A DNA stretch of 64,000 bases from Larix kaempferi. Lineage: Eukaryota > Streptophyta > Pinopsida > Pinales > Pinaceae. The stretch spans positions 15,283,501 through 15,347,500 of the forward strand of contig BSBM01000440.1 of assembly GCA_027924585.1 (NCBI GenBank), written 5' to 3'. Under the pieces are notes generated by a model. The model saw nothing but the letters and a program-made list of their open reading frames with translations. It had not been told where the DNA came from and did no database searches. Positions 24,155-36,178 of this stretch are shown here, piece after piece (the first letter of the stretch is position 1; every line of letters begins with the position of its first letter). The position numbers and the translations under genes were made by a program.

Positions 24155-24900
24155 TGATCTGTAAACTACTGTGGATATTCCACTGGAACAGTTCGTCACA
24201 ACAAATCTTATAACATTTGAAGAATAAATCTCAAATTATGCAAACTAATGTAGATGTAAGAACAAGCACATAAACAAAATATCCACACAATGAACACATG
24301 GTTTATCCTAGGAAACCCAATATGGGAGAAAACCCAGCTAGAAGGTGAGGCCTATGCTCTGCTCTCTCTTTGTTACAGTTATCAAAATGAACATACAAAA
24401 GAATGGGCACTCACTATGAAGTTACTTTTAGACACTACAACCTGAACAATTACTACAAAATCCCCCCCTCCTCTATTATGCTCTCAAAATACCACTCCTA
24501 GATGATTTGCTTGACAATGGAACAAGTACAATGCTAAAAAATGGAACCCCTTCTCCTAATGGACCGGTATCTAACATCGCTCGATAGTCGTCTAGGGTTA
24601 GGGTTTTTTACTTCCTCAACCCTCAATTATTAAATAAGGTTTGGACCTTCTAGAATATTCATGAAAGTCCACACATGGCTAACCCCACTCGTTGGAAAAA
24701 TGGGGTTAGCGTGGCATCCACTTGTACCAAGGTGGTCAACTTGTAGGAAGCATAACCTTTGCATACGAGCTCCAATTGAGGCGATTCTTCCATCATTGGA
24801 AAGGTCTCAGTGTGTAGAATATGGAATCTTCCTCCTATAAATGGGTCAAACCAACAAAACGATTGTTTGATGCCTCAAAATGGCTCCAAAAGGTTTCAAA
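24155..24900 (-). repeat. 5' LTR of the minus-strand gypsy element (outer end uncertain)
   Basis: The LTR terminus TGATCT (AGATCA on the minus strand) lies three bases from the primer site. The sequence to about 24.9 kb shows no coding potential. No second copy was found near the integrase fragment at 16.7 kb, so the 3' LTR appears lost. The outer boundary is a guess. Confidence 0.45.
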
Positions 24901-25339
24901 TGTTTTCCAACCCCGATTTTCCACCCGGAAAGTATTGAAATAGATGTCAAATTATATTATGATGATATGATCCTAATTGGATCACGCACAACCCCTTTGG
25001 GTAGCCTACTGGCAAGGAATGTAGGAGACAATGGATCTACCTGTGAAAGAGATAAAGGAAGCAAATAAGTCCTCAAGCACTTTCAAGGATCTCATGGACC
25101 CAACAATAAATGTGCCCAGGAAGGAGGTTCTATGCAGTTGAACCCTGTGAAGATAAAGGATCATCACAATTCCATTCCATCAGAGAGGTTTGCGATGCTC
25201 TTTCCTAGGGTAGACACGCCATGAGTGGACTTCTTTGGAAAAATTTCTCAACGGATCATGGATGTCCATTATTTTCTTGGGGATACCAGTTAAGCAACGT
25301 ATGATATTTTGTTCCCAAAAGTGAGTAGAAGCAATGAAT
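24901..25339. other. Intron stretch, nothing recognised
   Basis: No domain, repeat or RNA gene seen. A chance YYDDMIL translation at about 24950 lacks all other RT motifs. Confidence 0.4.
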
Positions 25340-25769
25340 CTTATCCTTTTCAAATTTGGATAGTGAATATCCTCCAACCAAGATCCCTCAAATCGAGCGT
25401 TCAAATAAATCTTATTCATCCGAGGATGCATTCATACATGTTTCTCCTTGAGCATTGATTTCTTCTTTACCGAGGTGGGAAGATGGATATCTCTTCAGGT
25501 AGGTAAGCTCAATCTAAGTGACAAAAGAAGAGGCACAATATTTGGAAAAGGGATCTTATCCTTTTCAAAATTCGGTAGTGAATATCTTCCAATCAAGATC
25601 CCTCCAATCGGGCATTCAAATAAATCTTATTCATCCAAGGAGGCATTCATACATGCTTCTCCTCGAGCATTGGTTTCTTCTTTACCACAGTGGGAAGATG
25701 GATATCTCTTCAAGTAGGTAAGCTCAATCCAAGTGACAAAAGAAGAGGCACAATATTTGGCAAAGGGAT
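25340..25769. repeat. Tandem duplication, 215-bp unit
   Basis: Copies at 25340-25554 and 25555-25769 share CTTATCCTTTTCAAA, ATCAAGATCCCTC-like and GACAAAAGAAGAGGCACAAT blocks. They differ by roughly one base in 15-20 by eye. Confidence 0.8.
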
Positions 25770-25945
25770 CTTTGGGAACCATGGAGATCAATAATACAAC
25801 TTGTTATAGTTCCTTTTTTTCCTCCAATCCCAGTTGTGTGGATTGCAACAAAGACATCCCCAGCAAACACCATTTCTCCTATGTTGAGGTGGCAGCGCTA
25901 GAGAGCTTGGATGTAATGTACCTAAGGAGGTACACAAGGGGATAA

Positions 25946-26450
25946 TGGTATGTATTTAGGCCATATTTATTAAATAAGGCCCATGTGTGAAAAGCAACAA
26001 TTGTAATAAGGCTTACTAGAAGTTTCTACCTACTAAATGTTCCTCCTCTATAAAGTATCTAGAAGGTTCCACCCACTAGAAAGTTCCTTCTCTAGAAAGT
26101 GCCTAGAAGGTTAGATAGAAATTATATAAAAATGTAGAAGCAATGGAATAAGATGTCTTGTGAAGTATATTGTATGTAATAGTTATAAGCAAGCATATAG
26201 CTTGTGGAGTGATTCCTTCCCTAAAGAATAGTTAATGGTGTTACCCTACCTTAAGGGTCCTTAGCTTGTGGAGTGATTCCTTCCCTAAAGAATAGTTAAT
26301 GGTGTTACCCTACCTTAAGGGTCCTTTCTACATTATTGTGTCATTATCTTGTTGTTATTGTTTATTGTGTGGATAAATTGTGTTCTTTACAAGTTAATTT
26401 CTATCTTCTATCTTTAGATCTATTAAGGAGGACAACATTTGGTATCAAAG
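25946..26450 (+). repeat. Old LTR followed by a primer-binding site
   Basis: TATATAAAAATG at about 26124 looks like a TATA box. The stretch ends GAGGACAACA at 26437, directly followed by TTTGGTATCAAAGG, a tRNA-iMet-like primer site. A start near 25946 after ACAAGGGGATAA is a guess. Inside are two exact 64-bp tandem copies (26199-26262, 26263-26326). No second LTR was found. Confidence 0.5.
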
Positions 26451-26746
26451 GGGCCAAAAACCGGGGATTATTTTTTTCTTTTTACAATTTTTTGGAGGAA
26501 AAATAAAAAGAGAGTGGTGGTTTTCAGATCAAATTCTGAAACTTTCTGCATATAATTTGAATAATATAGTTCTATGTATAATTTGAAGAATATAGTTATA
26601 TATCTAAGTTCCTCTCAGAAAAACACCCAATTTAAAAAAAAAAAAAATCATCCAAATCAAAGTCTGGGAAGTAAAATTATCGTTGATTTAAAATCAATTG
26701 TTTAAGGGTTTTTCCAGTGAGTTGTGTGAATTGCAAAAAATGTATT

Positions 26747-27102
26747 TTCCAAAAAATCTAAGGGTCCTAGTATTCAAGAATACATTGCATATTATAAGCA
26801 AAATAAGTCACTTTGGAAAAGCTACATAGAAATTCCCATATAGATGTGACTTGGCATGATCTAGCACCAAGGCATGTATTAGGCGGATATAATTCCTATA
26901 TGCTTACTCATAATGGTAGTAATCTTCCAAAAAATCTAAGGGTCCTAGTATTCAAGAATACATTGCATATTATAAGCAAAATAAGTCACTTTAGAAAAGC
27001 TACATAGAAATTCCCATATAGATGTGACTTGGCATGATCTAGCACCAAGGCATGTATTAGGCGGATATAATTCCTATATGCTTACTCATAATGGTAGTAA
27101 TC
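26747..27102. repeat. Near-perfect tandem duplication, 178-bp unit
   Basis: 26747-26924 and 26925-27102 differ at about one position (TTTGGAAAAG versus TTTAGAAAAG), so the duplication is recent. A frame with IQEYIAYYKQNKSLWKSYIE could be gag-like, but I cannot assign it. Confidence 0.85.
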
Positions 27103-27365
27103 ACAATGATTTGGGCAAAAATGAGCCATTAAATCAAACTTCCCATAGGTTGGTAAGTGTGATTAGGATCAATTTTACCACCATCTCTATTAGCCTTTTG
27201 GTGGTTATTGTAATCTTCTTTTATTCAAAATAATGACTTTTTCCCTTATTAAAAAAAGAGTACATGGTTTACCAAAACTAGTAATAAACACATACATATT
27301 TTCCACATGTAAAATTTGTACACTATACTATATTGCATCATATGTATATATCAGAGCACATGGAT

Positions 27366-27845
27366 ACCTTGCCCAAAGGGGTTGGATCCACTGGTGCGAA
27401 GTGGAAAGTTTTCATTAGTGGGCAAGGTTCAATTCTCATGAGGGTTGCTCCTAGAACCATGGGGTCACCTTGAGGTAGTGGTCAAAAGTGTGGTTGCACC
27501 CAGAGAGACTATATTAAAAATGATCTTGTGACCCCATGCACACATAAGAGGATCAATGCCTACCCCCATGTCCTTCAAAAAGAAATCTCGTGGCCCATGC
27601 ACACACAAGTTGATCAAAGCCCACAAGTTTTCATTAGTGGGCAAGGTTCAATTCTCGTGAGGGTTGCTCCTAGAGCCATGGGGTCACCTTGAGGTAGTGG
27701 TCAAAAGTGTGGTTGCACCCAGAGAAACTATATTAAAAATGATCTTGTGACCCCATGCACACATAAGAGGATCAAAGCCCACCCCCATGTCCTTCAAAAA
27801 GGAATCTCGTGACCCATGCACACACAAGTTGATCAAATCCCACCT
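27366..27845 (+). repeat. SINE-like sequence, tandemly duplicated (219-bp unit)
   Basis: Units 27408-27626 and 27627-27845. Each contains GGGCAAGGTTCAATTCTC, close to a tRNA B box (GGTTCGANTCC). TGGTGCGAAGTGG-like sequence before the first unit resembles an A box. This is consistent with a tRNA-derived SINE or a retroposed tRNA-like repeat. No poly(A) tail or target duplication was identified. Confidence 0.4.
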
Positions 27846-27867
27846 CCATGTCCTCAAAATTAAAGTC

Positions 27868-27985
27868 TTAAGGCTTAGCTCGAGTGGTCTTGGGCCAAAC
27901 ATGAGTCCTCTCAAGACACGAGTCCTCTCAAGATTGGGACGTCATATGTTCAATCCTCTAGAGCCCCTCAAGGTTAGGTGCAATA
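27868..27985 (+). repeat. Second SINE-like element
   Basis: TTAGCTCGAGTGG followed about 60 bp later by ATGTTCAATCCTC resembles tRNA A and B boxes. A 16-base word, GAGTCCTCTCAAGA, is repeated between them. Boundaries are uncertain. Confidence 0.4.
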
Positions 27986-29572
27986 ATCAACGTTGACAGT
28001 TTACCCCATTTACCATCCATGGATCATGAGGCAGTACTCGACGGGTTTTCTGCAAAGTTTCCATTGGAAAAAAGAGTACACGGTGACCAAACTTGATTGT
28101 ACATAACTTTTCTAAGTAAAGCTCATCCATAAAGGGTATACATGGAAGAGAACAACAGCTAGAAGAAGAGAGTCAAAATAAGATAAGTTAAAAGCTATCT
28201 AGAAGAAAATATTACAAGCATGACTATAACATGGAAAAGCAATGAACACTACAAATAAGAACATGAGTTCACATAAGCACAAGTAAACAAGTGTTTGTTT
28301 CCACAACAGAAAGACAATCACTGCCAAAAACATAAACAATATCACACAAACATAAGAATACAAGTGTTTGCCACTTGTACAATCTATACATTATATATTG
28401 CACCATATAAGAATACATGGGTACCATAATAGGTATGCAAGTAGTTTTTCTAAACAAATCTTGACCATATTGGGAAAACTTAAATGAAAAGAAAAAAAAA
28501 CTAAAAAACGCATTAGGCAAAATAATAAAAGCTAAAAGTTAGCTAGAAGATAACATTACAACCACTTTCCATAGGTGAAATTCTACACATATTTCAGGAC
28601 ATCAGTTATCTCATATGCAGAATTTGTGCTGAATCTATTTCAATTTTAATCTATAATCTTTAAAAAAATGGCATTTCAAATTTTCGTTTTTTTATTTAAG
28701 AATGTAGTCTATGAATGATGACGAAAATATTATGTGACCAATGGTAGTATGAAGTCAATCCTTTTTGGCATGTCAATCAGAGGGCCAATACCTGATTATT
28801 ACACGCAGAACTGTCGAATTGTGTGCATATTTTCAATTTTGTATCAATAAAAACTTATTTATAACTACCCTAAAAATAAATCTGTTATGTCAACAATTTA
28901 GCTACTTCCAACCATTAAAGATTGCAATTTGGCTTTTCTTTTGCAAGTGATGCGCAGGGGGCAAAGCAAGGCATCGGTTCTTCCTTTTCAAATGTAATGT
29001 GCAGGGCCAAACAAGGCATTGGCTCACTGGTTCCATTCTCAATTTGGCCTGCCCCACCCGAATGGCATGAGCCTATTAAAGGAATAATGTCGGATGCAAG
29101 TCCGGTACAATTTTGGGAATAACTATCCCCAGACATGGCATCTAGGCCTAAGGAAGCCTGTTCACTCCAAGCAATGTAGCTCATGTCTGTCGTCAAGGCA
29201 TTCGAAAGAAACATAATTGAGGGCGTGTTTCACAAAGCAATTTTAAATAAACAAAATTGCATTGTTCAGGTATATCGTAGAGAGAAAGTCCATCATGCTG
29301 TGGTCTAGCAGCAATTTGTAAAAGTTGTGATAATGACAGATTAATTTATTTTTAATATAGAAGAGGACAAAAAAATAAACAAACATTAAACCTTTGAAGG
29401 ATCAGGTTTGGTTTGATTTGGTTTAAGTAAATAAAGTAAAATATAAACCTAATCAGAACTGGGTTGACTTATTCTTTATTGGAATGAATCCATATTACTG
29501 AGCGTCCAACAGCTAAAAGAATAATGATGGGCTCTATAATGAGGGTGTACATTTTCGGCCAAATGAGCTTAC
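27986..29572. other. Intron 5' part, no gene assigned
   Basis: Mostly AT-rich. At 28915-29214 the minus strand has a 99-codon frame with an internal repeat (EPMPCLALHITFEKE / EPMPCFAPCASLAKE) that I do not recognise. It could be a repeat fragment rather than an exon. Confidence 0.35.
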
Positions 29573-30574
29573 CTTCGCCAATTTGCCGCAGAGCCAACCA
29601 GTTTTGCCGCTTTCCACTACGATCGCTTGTTCCGCAAAGTTGAGAGGCTGAAAGGAAGCTTTCGCGCTGGCCAAATGCTTCCTATCGGCCATGCCATCGA
29701 TTATCCGATTGCTTCTGTCGATACCCTCTTCAACCCTAACCCCACTATTAAAGCCCTCGCCACCTTCAAACCCCGAGCCCATCTCCATTGCAGACAGGCT
29801 TTTGCCTTCAGCTGTGTCCCGATCCATCCAAAAAACCACGGCAACGAACAACAGGTAGAACAGAACCAACCCCACGGCCTGCCACAGGAAAATCACGCCC
29901 GTCAAATAAATATAAAACAGCGTGGTAGCCGCCACCATGTAGAAGAACACGTCGCGGATAAACGGCGAGGGCTTGACAGCGAACGGCGCTGCGGCCAGGG
30001 CCACGAAGCCCACAACGAAGGCAGAGACAAAGGTGCCCGCGCTGAGAATGGCCCCCAGCCCTATCCGCGCATTGTCGCCACGCACGGCCGCGATGGAGGC
30101 GAACACATCGGGGGCTCCATTGCCCAGGGCGAGCAACGTCACACCGCCCATGCTGGGAGAGAGGCGCAGGAGGGCCGCCATGCGCCCCACCACGGACGAG
30201 AAGTGGAGCTCTGCGGCGGTCGCCATGGCGTAGAATTGTAGTACCACTGCCCCGACCAGGACTGTAACGGACACCGGACGGCGCTCATCCAGGTGGCAGT
30301 AGTGCAGGGAGGCATAATTGAAGAGCCCCCTGGAGCTGCTGCCGCAATGCTGGCGTGCATGTGAGCAACGCTCCGCTCGGGGGAGGTGGTGCACGCTGCT
30401 GCATTGCGTTGCTATGGCAGCGACCTCAGTCAGTGCCCTTCTCCTGCCTTCTGCTGCGAACTCGTCAGTGTGGGAATATAACGCCGGGGATAGCACGAAA
30501 AATAGGACTATTACAACGGACTTGATGATGAATTTGTGCTGTTTTTCCACTGTTTGTGGGATCGAAGAGGCCAT
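29573..30574 (-). CDS. CCX: CCX cation/calcium exchanger, exon 1 (N-terminal half)
   Basis: ATG at 30574 opens 334 codons ending in AAG|GTAAGC at 29573. Residues 15-34 form a hydrophobic signal/anchor segment. Cys58, Cys70, Cys77 and Cys93 match the luminal Cys pattern of plant CCX proteins. The first alpha repeat is GVTLLALGNGAPDVFASIAA (GNGAPD at 151-156), followed by further membrane helices to about residue 248. A hydrophilic loop of about 80 residues then leads into exon 2. CCX proteins exchange Ca2+, Na+, K+ or Mn2+ for counter-ions across endomembranes; substrate and membrane here are unknown. The exon is far more GC-rich than its surroundings. An overlapping 204-codon plus-strand frame is its antisense shadow. 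Confidence 0.9.
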
Positions 30575-30720
30575 TGCGCACCCATATGTAGTTTATTCAA
30601 TTCACCCACTGATGTAGCGCTCTATAGAATCTCTTTCGGGCATTTAATAACACAGCTCCCTCCTTTACTCCATTAGTTCTATCCAACTGTCAACAAATAG
30701 TTTGCATTGATAAAGTAGGA
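30575..30720 (-). promoter_or_regulatory. Probable CCX 5' UTR and proximal promoter
   Basis: Lies directly upstream of the CCX start codon. On the minus strand GTTATTAAATG, about 70 bp before the ATG, is the best TATA-like candidate. The call rests on position more than on motif strength. Confidence 0.3.
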
Positions 30721-31329
30721 AAACAAATTATAGTATTTAGATATAATTGCTGGATTTTAATGTGGAGTAAATCCAATTTCGTAAATTTAAAATCTTAAGT
30801 ATTTTTACCTAATATTAATTCAATTTTTATAGTAAAGTTTTTATAAAATTTTCTTTAGATGTTTTTATTAAATTGATTTTTTAAATTAAAAAATCAATTT
30901 AAGAATTTTTTTATTTTATTTATTTTATTTTTTATTGATAAAAGTTAAGATGGGACATAAATCCATGAGAATGTGACTTAATTTTCAAAACACAAAAATA
31001 AAACTAAAAGTATTTATTATGAGATGTTATGATAGTATCATGTGACAATTCTCATAAGTCATTATTGACTTTTGTGTACTAAATAACAAAATCTAGAATT
31101 GTTGTTCTTTCCCATGCATGTTTTCATCTTGATGTGACCAATTTTATATTTTTGTATTTTCTTGTTTAAGTCTTTTTTATCTCAATTTCTTGAAAAGTGG
31201 AAATTTTTAAACAAAGCATTAAGAAAATACATTGTGATTTTAACTCCATTTTAAAATGATGATGATGGTGGTGGTTATTAACTTCAAGTGAGATCAATTT
31301 TAAGCTTTAAGAGAAGCATTCACGTGTTA
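30721..31329. other. AT-rich intergenic stretch
   Basis: No gene. Around 30870-30900 TTGATTTTTTAAATTAAAAA is followed by ATCAATTTAA, a short AT palindrome. GATGGGACATAAATCC at about 30951 recurs inverted at 40167-40185, suggesting a shared repeat family. Confidence 0.4.
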
Positions 31330-31880
31330 TCATAGTTGTGATGAGTTAAAAAGGTTAAGAAGGTCAATAAGAGAAAGTGATTTTTATCATCAACAACACT
31401 CTTAGTGTCATAAAGATTACAAACTCTTTCATCCCACAACATTTTATGAATTGTCGCGAGAGTTTGTTCTTGTTTTAGCAATGTTGGTTTTCTTCTTTAG
31501 GCTAACTAATAGATATTTTTGATCTTCTAGATAATGGTTGATCACCTCCTTTAGTATCATAATTTTCTCTTATTCTCTAGTTTTTTTATCGCGCCACAAC
31601 TTCTCCTTAAATTTAGATGCAAAAATATTTTTAATATTATCATCATTATGCAAAGTGGCATCTTCCTTGGCTCCCAATGGTATAGACAAGACATGTCATA
31701 TTTATGCCAACCTAGCTTAAGTTGTGAGCGGTTTTAACTAGAGATTGAGGTAATATTGGGAAACGTCTTCTTGTCTCTCATGTTGGTTATTGTGTTCTTG
31801 TACATTAGGTACCTAGTGTTCTTGTACATTATTTGCATAGCCATAGCCATGCTCTCAATGGGGGAGAGACTCGCTTCTAT
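31330..31880 (-). pseudogene. LINE 3' remnant
   Basis: Resembles the LINE at 46.1-46.85 kb in the same orientation. Examples are CATAGCCATGCTCTCAATGG against CATAGCCATGCTTTCAATGG, and a degraded zinc-finger region reading ERVCNLYD where the better copy has ERICHLCE. Numerous stops. It is the C-terminal end of a plant LINE reverse transcriptase. Confidence 0.5.
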
Positions 31881-33880
31881 AAAGATGAATGTAGTGTCCA
31901 GGGAGATAAACTTAATCTTTTTGTGAGGAATAAAAATTCATGCTCACATGAATGTAGTATCAAGGGCAATAAAGTCATTCTCTTTCAAGTAAAGTTTCAT
32001 TTCAATTTACTTTTTTTTTTTTTTTAAATTCAAGCAGAAAAAATATATATATGTTATTCCAAAAAATGAATCAAGATATACAATGTAACAATGTATCATG
32101 GGCTGATCACGTATCAAGGAAAACACTTGTACATATCGTTGGTCCTGTAGACCAGTTGGAATATCTGACATTCGTCAAGATCGCAATTAAGACTAAGTGT
32201 CCATACACACCACACATCTTGTTGAGCCATCATAAGCAAGTAACAAAAACGAACTACCAAATTCTAGAAGTTCCACATATAATACAATACTTTATATAGT
32301 CAAAAATACATATACATAAGACATTGTACATGATCATAACAAACAATTATCGCCAAAGCACATAGTAAAAATAAACACAGGAAAGTCCTAATCTCCCATC
32401 AAAGACCAGGATCGCAAAGGATCAAGAAAAACGTTTTTGTGTTGTGTTGATGTGAGTTTTCTTTAAATGAACTAAAACTCTCGAAGATAAAGTTCCATGG
32501 TAAAAGTTCCCTTCAATAAAATGGAAATATAACTTTCATTGAAGTTTTTATCAAATTTGTGAGAGAATTTCAACTTTTAGTAAATTTTTATTTAATCTTA
32601 AACAAGAAACAGCTACGTTGCAGCAAATTCCTTGCCATAGGGATAGCCAGGTTCATGGGAAAACATCTACAACAAAAAGTGATATGCAAGAGATGGTGTT
32701 GGAGATAAGCGAAAATCCATAGTGCTCGTTCACACATGGTAACGGAATGAGAATTTTTTACTTAATGCGTAGTTAATAAGTTTAAAGCGTGCACGGTGGG
32801 AGGGCAGTGTTGGGTGGTGTTGACATAAGTGTCAAAGCGCAAAGGGATAGGCTCGACGGTGTTGGAAATAAGCACAAAGCTATTGTGCTCTACAATGTTT
32901 ACAAAAGTGAAGACAACCCACAACAAGTAAACATCCAAAATATTACGATCTACAATTAGGTGAACCCTTCACACGATCTATAATCAAATCTATATCACAA
33001 TCAAGGTAATGGCAAAGAAGTAAAAATAGAGGGGAGCTCCAGTGCATAATAGAGGAAGAATTCCCACCAGGGGAAAAGGGGATAAAAAACCATATATTTT
33101 CTTGCTATAAGAAGGGAAAACGAAAGAAAAGGACACAAAAATAACATCATTATTATATAGACCAGTTCAACCCCACATGTGAAATCAAGGTACATAAATA
33201 TCCACAGTATGCAATGGAGAGAAACATGCATTAGGCTATAGCCCAACTAAGGCCAATTTCACACAGGCTAAGAGGGTAACAGAGGCAGATGGAAGAAGCT
33301 TAAAGAAGAACAACACTGCAGGACTTATTAGGTGTGTGGAAAAGAGCAGCACAGTTTTCTCCAAGCAAGGCATGCAACCACATCAGAAAGAGCTAGGTAC
33401 ATGGGATCAACTACGCAACAGTATTTCAGGATGGTCAGCTAGATGATAATGCAATAAGAGCATCGAGAATGCTACACCACAAAGACAAGTTGATATGGGC
33501 ATGCCTAAGCGGAGGAGTTGACACATCACATGGGGGCATGTCGAACCACAATAGTTGACCCACCCCATTGGGGTCACCCGAATAAGTAGTTCAATGACTC
33601 ATGATCGGAACCGCCTAATTGAGACATCCACTTCTTGCTATGTATTTCATCTTTATTTTCCCCACATAAATGTAAGCCTTCCATCCCATAGACCATTTTG
33701 ACATCGTGGATATCTAATAAAATTCTAATCATTAGCATATTATTGTGGCTACAATCCTCTACAATTATCAGTCATGACCTTAAAGAGATTGATTGTAAAT
33801 TCACAAGGAGGATTGCAATCTTGAAAGGCCTAACTCACTGAATGTTAAGTTGAGGCAATAGAGTGATTATCAAGTGTTGT
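31881..33880. other. No gene seen
   Basis: About 2 kb of AT-rich sequence with short ORFs only. A segment at about 32480-32590 resembles 40480-40600 in the same orientation (GGTAAAAGTTC ... TGGAAAT ... AGAGAATTTCA), another dispersed repeat. Confidence 0.4.
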
Positions 33881-34571
33881 TAGGGATTATTAATACTTGT
33901 CACTTTACATGTTAGATATATGGCCAATGCAACACTCGATAAAGTGTTGTTAGGGATCATTAATACTTGTCACTTTACATGTTAGATATATGGCCAATGC
34001 AACATTGAGGTTTTAAGGTTAGTGGTTACATAGTTAAACCACCATAACTAACTTAGGGTGCTATATTTACATGTTAGATACATGGCCAATGTAACATTGA
34101 GGTTTTAAGGTTAGTGGTTACATAGTTAAACCACCATAACTAACTTAGAGTGTTATATAATAATGTGATGGCTAACGATTACCCTAAGAGAGATATATAA
34201 CCTGTAGCAACATCAATGAAATCTATCTTTTATTTTATTTTCTCTACACATCTATATCCCTCATGCTAGGTTGCACGGAAATGGCCAATGCAACATTGAG
34301 GTTTTAAGGTTAGTGGTTACATAGTTAAACCACCATAACTAACTTAGGGTGCTATATTTACATGTTAGATACATGGCCAATGTAACATTGAGGTTTTAAG
34401 GTTAGTGGTTACATAGTTAAACCACCATAACTAACTTAGAGTGCTATATAATAATGTGATGGCTAACGATTACCCTGAGAGAGATATATAACCTGTAGCA
34501 ACATCAATGAAATCTATCTTTTATTTTATTTTCTCTACACATATATATCCCTCATGCTAAGTTGCATGGAA
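33881..34571. repeat. Nested tandem repeat, 291-bp unit with 92-bp subunits
   Basis: Units 33990-34280 and 34281-34571 are nearly identical. Within each, a block of about 92 bp starting TGGCCAATG and containing GGTTAGTGGTTACATAG occurs twice. TGTTAGATATATGG motifs and the closing ATATATCCCTCATGCTA suggest an LTR that was internally duplicated, but no clean ends were found. Confidence 0.7.
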
Positions 34572-35269
34572 ATGGATATGAATCCAAATTCAGATATGGA
34601 TTAAATCCGTCGAGATTTTTTCAAAAATCAACAAAATGTTGACTCAAAAAGGTTAAATTTCCACCAGGGTAATTTACTTTTCGATTTCATAATGCATTGG
34701 TAAATTGGTCGGTGTGCTGGATACAACCCTTCATTAAAAAGCAGTATATTTATTTGGCTGAGGATAAAAGGGAGAAATAGGGAATTTTGACTGCTTTCCA
34801 ACTATTCTTTTGCTGCTTTGGAATTTTATTTCATATTTGAACAAAAATGGAATGCAATATACATTCCTATCTATTGCCAAAGGCCCAAAACCCAGTCCTT
34901 AGCTCAAACTATCTTTTTGTTATGTAATACACATGCATACCAATTACATTACATGTCATTACATCCATTCCAAACATAGACAATGCAGAATCTAATCATG
35001 TCAATGATTAATGAAGAATGCAACATGTAGTGCTTTGGCACACTCTGCAATAGTATCGAGTTCAGAAAAAGAGAAGAGTTGAAAACATTCAATAACATCT
35101 AAAGGTTGACTATTCAGTAAGAAGTAATATAGCTTGTATTGTCTGAAAAATAGCAACATGTTCAAATGCACATTTTAAACATACTTCTTTACATAAAGAT
35201 GTTAACTGACTCATTTATTTGTCTGTTAATATACATCATTTGACCAACTATATCTTTCACTGTACGTAC
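34572..35269. other. No gene seen
   Basis: AT-rich, short ORFs only; left flank of the gene-fragment cluster. No clear transposon terminus was identified. Confidence 0.35.
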
Positions 35270-35645
35270 TTCTTCAAACATTTCAGTAGAAAATCTTTTG
35301 CCTCTGGTGAGAGATGATCTGGAATTGGTGGGTGTGACTTTGTTGTCCCAATATGAAACAATGTATCTACCTGCAATATGAGTCATGACCCATGACAACA
35401 TATAAGAATATCCAAAACAAAAATAAGCAAATGCAGGTGGAGAATATAGTATTCAGAGAAATAAAAAAAACCTAATTTGGTTCTAAATGATACAAGAATA
35501 CAAAAACCAGTGAATGGAATTGTAGATACTATACACAACTGTGAGAAGAAGAGTTTATGGAAAACCTCTTGAAATTGCTTGCTCCAAGGAGGTTTCCTGT
35601 TGCCATTTCAATTACAGTACAACCAACGCTCCATATATATGCAGA
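35270..35645 (-). pseudogene. ANP/NPK1-type MAPKKK kinase-domain fragment (two exons)
   Basis: Exon at about 35645-35566 encodes IWSVGCTVIEMATG, then PPWSKQFQE (kinase subdomain IX). Exon at 35370-35270 encodes [20 protein letters not shown] and [10 protein letters not shown] (subdomains X-XI). Splice signals are intact and the phases match. Lesions: the invariant Asp before IWS is Tyr, and one base is missing at the GKPPW position. Only about 60 codons of a protein of several hundred residues are present. The parent gene would be a MAP kinase kinase kinase of cytokinesis and stress signalling. Confidence 0.75.
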
Positions 35646-36178
35646 ACTAAGCAATGATTACAAAATTGGTCAGACATCACCCATCACCTTTCAATAAAAA
35701 TGAAATTGCAACAAAGGATTATGGAGTGCTTTAAAAAACAGAGGAAATGGGGGAGTAAGAAATTTATAATTCAAATTTATGATGTTAAAACGCATTATTT
35801 CAATGAAAAATAAAATGGATATTATATATCATACTCTCCAATAGAGCCTGTGACAGGACAAATCATAACCTTTTTTTGTTCATATACAATATTGATCAGT
35901 AATAAATAATAAATAATGTTTATGAAATTGAATCATTGCAAGGGACAACAAAAAACTTGACATTGTTATGAAGGAGAGCTTGAATCTCAAGCTGCTCGAG
36001 GATGAGCTCAAAGCATTGAAAAACGAGAGTAAAGGAATCATAAAGCAAAATATCATGTCAATCCCCAATATCACACAAATATCAAGCTGAAATTTATGTA
36101 AAGTCCTCAAAGTAATAAAACCTAAAATAATAGCAATACAACACAAGGAGTTATGTTGCAACAAATATGAATCATTGC

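Larger units (their letters stand above)
12355..29572 (-). other. 17.2-kb CCX intron
   Basis: The donor AAG|GTAAGC on the minus strand (GT at 29572-29571) and the acceptor CAG at 12355-12357 are both consensus. The intron is 17,218 bp and consists mainly of decayed transposons on both strands, described separately. Very long TE-filled introns are typical of conifers. Splicing over this distance has not been shown; it is inferred from the complementary halves and matching phase. Confidence 0.75.

Noticed and set aside
24940-24990. YYDDMIL translation resembling an RT active site
   Set aside because: No flanking RT motifs; chance match.
29627-30241. 204-codon plus-strand ORF
   Set aside because: Exact antisense of the GC-rich CCX exon 1; the composition explains the open frame.
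33881-34571. Possible CRISPR-like array
   Set aside because: Repeats are long and directly adjacent without spacers, and the genome is eukaryotic.
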